Shown piece after piece: positions 60,978-64,000 of a stretch of 64,000 nucleotides of DNA (the first letter of the stretch is position 1; every line of letters starts with the position of its first letter). The DNA comes from Dryococelus australis (lineage: Eukaryota > Arthropoda > Insecta > Phasmatodea > Phasmatidae). The stretch is from positions 139,088,457-139,152,456 of the forward strand of contig CM056994.1 in NCBI GenBank assembly GCA_029891345.1, written 5' to 3'. The position numbers and the translations under genes were made by a program. The notes beneath the pieces are model-generated. The model was given only the letters and a program-made list of their open reading frames with translations, was not told where the DNA came from and ran no database searches.

Positions 60978-63900
60978 TATTGCAGGGACCAAAAAATAGT
61001 AAAAGAAGAAATAGGTTTCCTACAGATAAAATCGATCGCCTCCTTGGCGAATGCGCATCGGCATGTGTCAGATCACAAAGTTGCCCAATATATGTGTACT
61101 CATTCATATTCCTTACATTGCCTAAGTGATAAAACAACTTCGAAGTACACATTTTCGTAGTCAACAACTTTAGCACAGTCAGCGTTGACAAATTACTTAG
61201 AGTGTATCGTACATTCTGTAGGTTGTTACTTATTTCACACAAATTAAATGAATAGACATTATCAGTGAAACATAAATGTGCTGTCAGTACTGGTACCTGT
61301 GCCAAGCTCAATAAAACGAGTAGTAGGTATGCAATAAAACTCTGAAAGAGGTTTGGAAGTTAGGGAAGTTGTGTGCGGAGGGCCGTTACATTATAACATG
61401 TGATATTTGAATAATCAATATATTAATTTAATTAAAAATATTTAAAATCAGACCATATGTGTTACGCAATTCAACTGTGTAAGATTCAAATGTGAAATAT
61501 TTATTAAATGTTAAATATTATATATATGTGTAAGAAAAATCACTTTACTCAAAAATCAAATTAAACTTATGTTGATGACCAAAAATCAAGTACCACCATC
61601 CAGTAAAGAATAGAGTTAAATCAATTAAGGAAATTAAAACAAATTAAAAGATAAAAAATAAAATATGACTGTAGTGCTGCTGCAAAATTAAACAACTGAC
61701 AACGGACGTGAAATTAAAATCAGAAATAAAAATTAATTCATAACCAGAAGTAGCTATCCTCGATTTCTAACTGTTTAAGAAACTGACTAAGCTCTAAAGT
61801 AATTAGTTGCATTTACAGTGGTCAGGATCCAAACCTTTACTTTAAAATGTCAATTTAAGTTTTAATTACTTCAGAAGAATAACTCCTCACTTGCCCACAA
61901 ATCGTTAAACTCTGCTCAAATGAGATTACATTAAGTTCACTAGTTTTTGGATGTTCTTGTGCTCGGGCGTTACTAGCTCATACGGGATCTCAGGACTACT
62001 GATTATACACAAGTTAAAGTTCAGAAAATGCCTAGTTCCGTGAATTAAACTTCTTCTGAAAATACTATAAGTTCGTTGAAATAGATTACAAGTGAAGTCT
62101 TTCACATAGGTCTGCACCCAGACTCTCAAATTCCTTGGCGTCACCTATATTCTGATGCGGCGCTAACGTGGCTGACATGGCATCTGGCGTCTAGATATCG
62201 GTGTCCTGGCATTTCCAACAAAACTCACTAATACAATTAGCTAGACATCTGCCATCAAACCTCCTCTATAATCGGTTGTGGCAGTAACCTAATCACTACT
62301 TCTGGGACTTATTACTAACTTATTCTTAGGTTGGCGCTGAGGATTCCCTAAGATTGAAATCTCAGCGAAAATACAATTAACCATCCATGTTGAAAGTTCC
62401 ACCCAGAAGCAAGCCTTCCGGCATCTCCATTCAAGACTAGCCAATCGCGGTCCACTTCCGACTAGACCTCATTAAAATAAAACAAACCAAATTTAAAATA
62501 TTTCTAACAAGAGAATAAAGTAAATAATTTAACTTTAAAAATCATAAAGAAATTACTGAGAACAAAAATTAACATACAAATATATTATTACAATATTCAA
62601 ATAACATTGAGTCGAAAATAAGAATACTGCATGAAAATTATTATAGAATATAGAAATTAAGTCGACTGGTGGTTTACATTAATCATAAAATATGTGATTT
62701 AAAAATATCACCATTACATATGAGAAATGTGTGAAAATTAACATTCAAATTAAAACAGTGTGTGAAATAAAATAAATAATTCGATTCCAACACTTATATA
62801 GCTAATCTGCACGTACCAAACATAATATAAAATCATATGTTCTGTCGACCTATGACAATAATGACTCTCTTCAGGATATTATGCTTGAGGCTTTCTCTTT
62901 ATATATTTATTAAATCCTTATATTTTAAAATGAGAGTGTATGTCAGTTTTGTGTAGAATAATTATCAAAATGTTTTTAGTATTGTCACAACCAACTCTGT
63001 TTTTGTGATGAACTGGCAGAAGAAAGATGCATAGTCCAATCTTGAGGTAATTTAGACAACATATGCTTATTCGCAGTTAACGTACAGTAGTCGCACTAGC
63101 CTTTGAAAGATCGTGGTGTGTATGACCAAGTTACCGTATTGATTTAACTGCTCTTGACAATATCAGCATGCAGCAGTACACAGGACGAGCTCTCGACACA
63201 ATCGGCATTCTCACATCATCGAGCACTGTAGCTTCTCGATAACACCATATCCCAAAACAAACACCACGTACGAAGACAACAGCTGATCTCCATAGACTAT
63301 GTTTACCACAGTCGATGGTACATTCCCTTCAGTTAGTTATATACCCATATACTAATAAGCGAAAAAGAGCTCGCTCCAAAACGATCTAATCGCGTGAACA
63401 GACAACACAGAATGACTAACGCACGCACTCGGTGAGTCATCTGATTTGGCAACATGGATTTTGCAGCAGGATTCTGGCATCATTAAAATAAATAGGTCAC
63501 GATCCTCAGTGATTGTTAGCAGTGGCCTGAAAGTTGTTCATTTGCGATATAAAACAGAAATATTCAAGAGATTACTAGATATTTTAAAGTACCTGAGAGT
63601 AATTATCACTCTTATTATTTACTTGTCTTGAATCCGCGTTTTGTTCAGAGGCAAAACGTTTCTTATACTGTTTATATTTTATTATACACTATGTTACTGT
63701 GTTCAAATCTGTGTTTATTATTTAGACAGTTCGCACAATATGTTATATGAAAAGTAATTTACTACACAGCGATTACTATAACTATGAAGGCATTTTCAGA
63801 TATAACTTCACATTAAACACACACGCAACAATTTTATTTCTGTTTTAGTTTTACTGGCCTAAATAAATATTACGCAACACTACCATTTTTCAACGTAATG

Positions 63901-64000
63901 ACTATAAGAATGTGGTTTTGAAATATATTAAAAATCACAATTTGAAGGTTTTCTAATGCAATTATACCACGATCGCTAGGAACTGTGTGACCTTCAACAA
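60978..64000. other. Featureless AT-rich end of window
   Basis: I recognise no gene, transposon end or RNA. Frames such as minus 60958-61311 and minus 61926-62144 show no motif. Confidence 0.5.

Noticed and set aside
1-64000. CRISPR array, rRNA or prokaryotic operon
   Set aside because: No regularly spaced identical short repeats, no rRNA landmarks, and spliced genes with transposons show a eukaryotic genome.

Overview
This window looks like AT-rich, transposon-laden nuclear DNA from an arthropod, most likely an insect. The evidence is one spliced serine-protease gene with long introns, many decayed DNA transposons (Tc1, mariner, PIF/Harbinger, hAT), a Gypsy-type retroelement, tRNA-derived SINEs, microsatellites and satellite-like arrays, and no prokaryotic operon structure. 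The style suggests a polyneopteran insect (stick insect or cockroach type), but that is a guess.

Layout. Positions 37-7550 hold a degenerate Gypsy-like LTR retrotransposon on the minus strand: two diverged direct repeats flank gag, protease, RT and RNase H remnants, with no integrase seen. Positions 8280-13545 hold a satellite-like array of about 250-265 bp units, split by a 2.8 kb insertion that itself carries a hAT element with a perfect 8-bp target duplication (9587-11111).

Positions 15045-36545 hold the only convincing host gene: a seven-exon, 289-residue secreted S1A (chymotrypsin/brachyurin-like) protease on the plus strand. All junctions are GT-AG and the frame is kept throughout. Its introns have collected a SINE, a Tc1 relic, a broken copy of a virus-like packaging ATPase, a LINE RT relic, a whole PIF/Harbinger element (27060-30283), a MITE and a complete-ended mariner-like element (34512-35857).

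Positions 36546-43700 are almost featureless. At 43732-43800 two perfect AT palindromes abut. Positions 43855-51150 carry a mosaic repeat family (GC-rich head, TGACCT-type runs, A-rich stretches, and a minisatellite of about 115 bp). Between its two copies lies the most unusual gene: a minus-strand ORF (45448-46560) joining N-terminal zinc-finger-like segments to an intact-looking A32/FtsK-HerA-type ATPase, followed by an acidic ORF with one stop. The ATPase matches the broken copy in protease intron 2, so a virus-like or Polinton-like lineage appears to have inserted at least twice.

Positions 52200-60980 are a cluster of SINEs, three Tc1-like transposase relics and TA-flanked palindromic MITEs. 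The rest, to 64000, is featureless AT-rich DNA.

All calls were made by eye; family names rest on motif recognition, not database searches.
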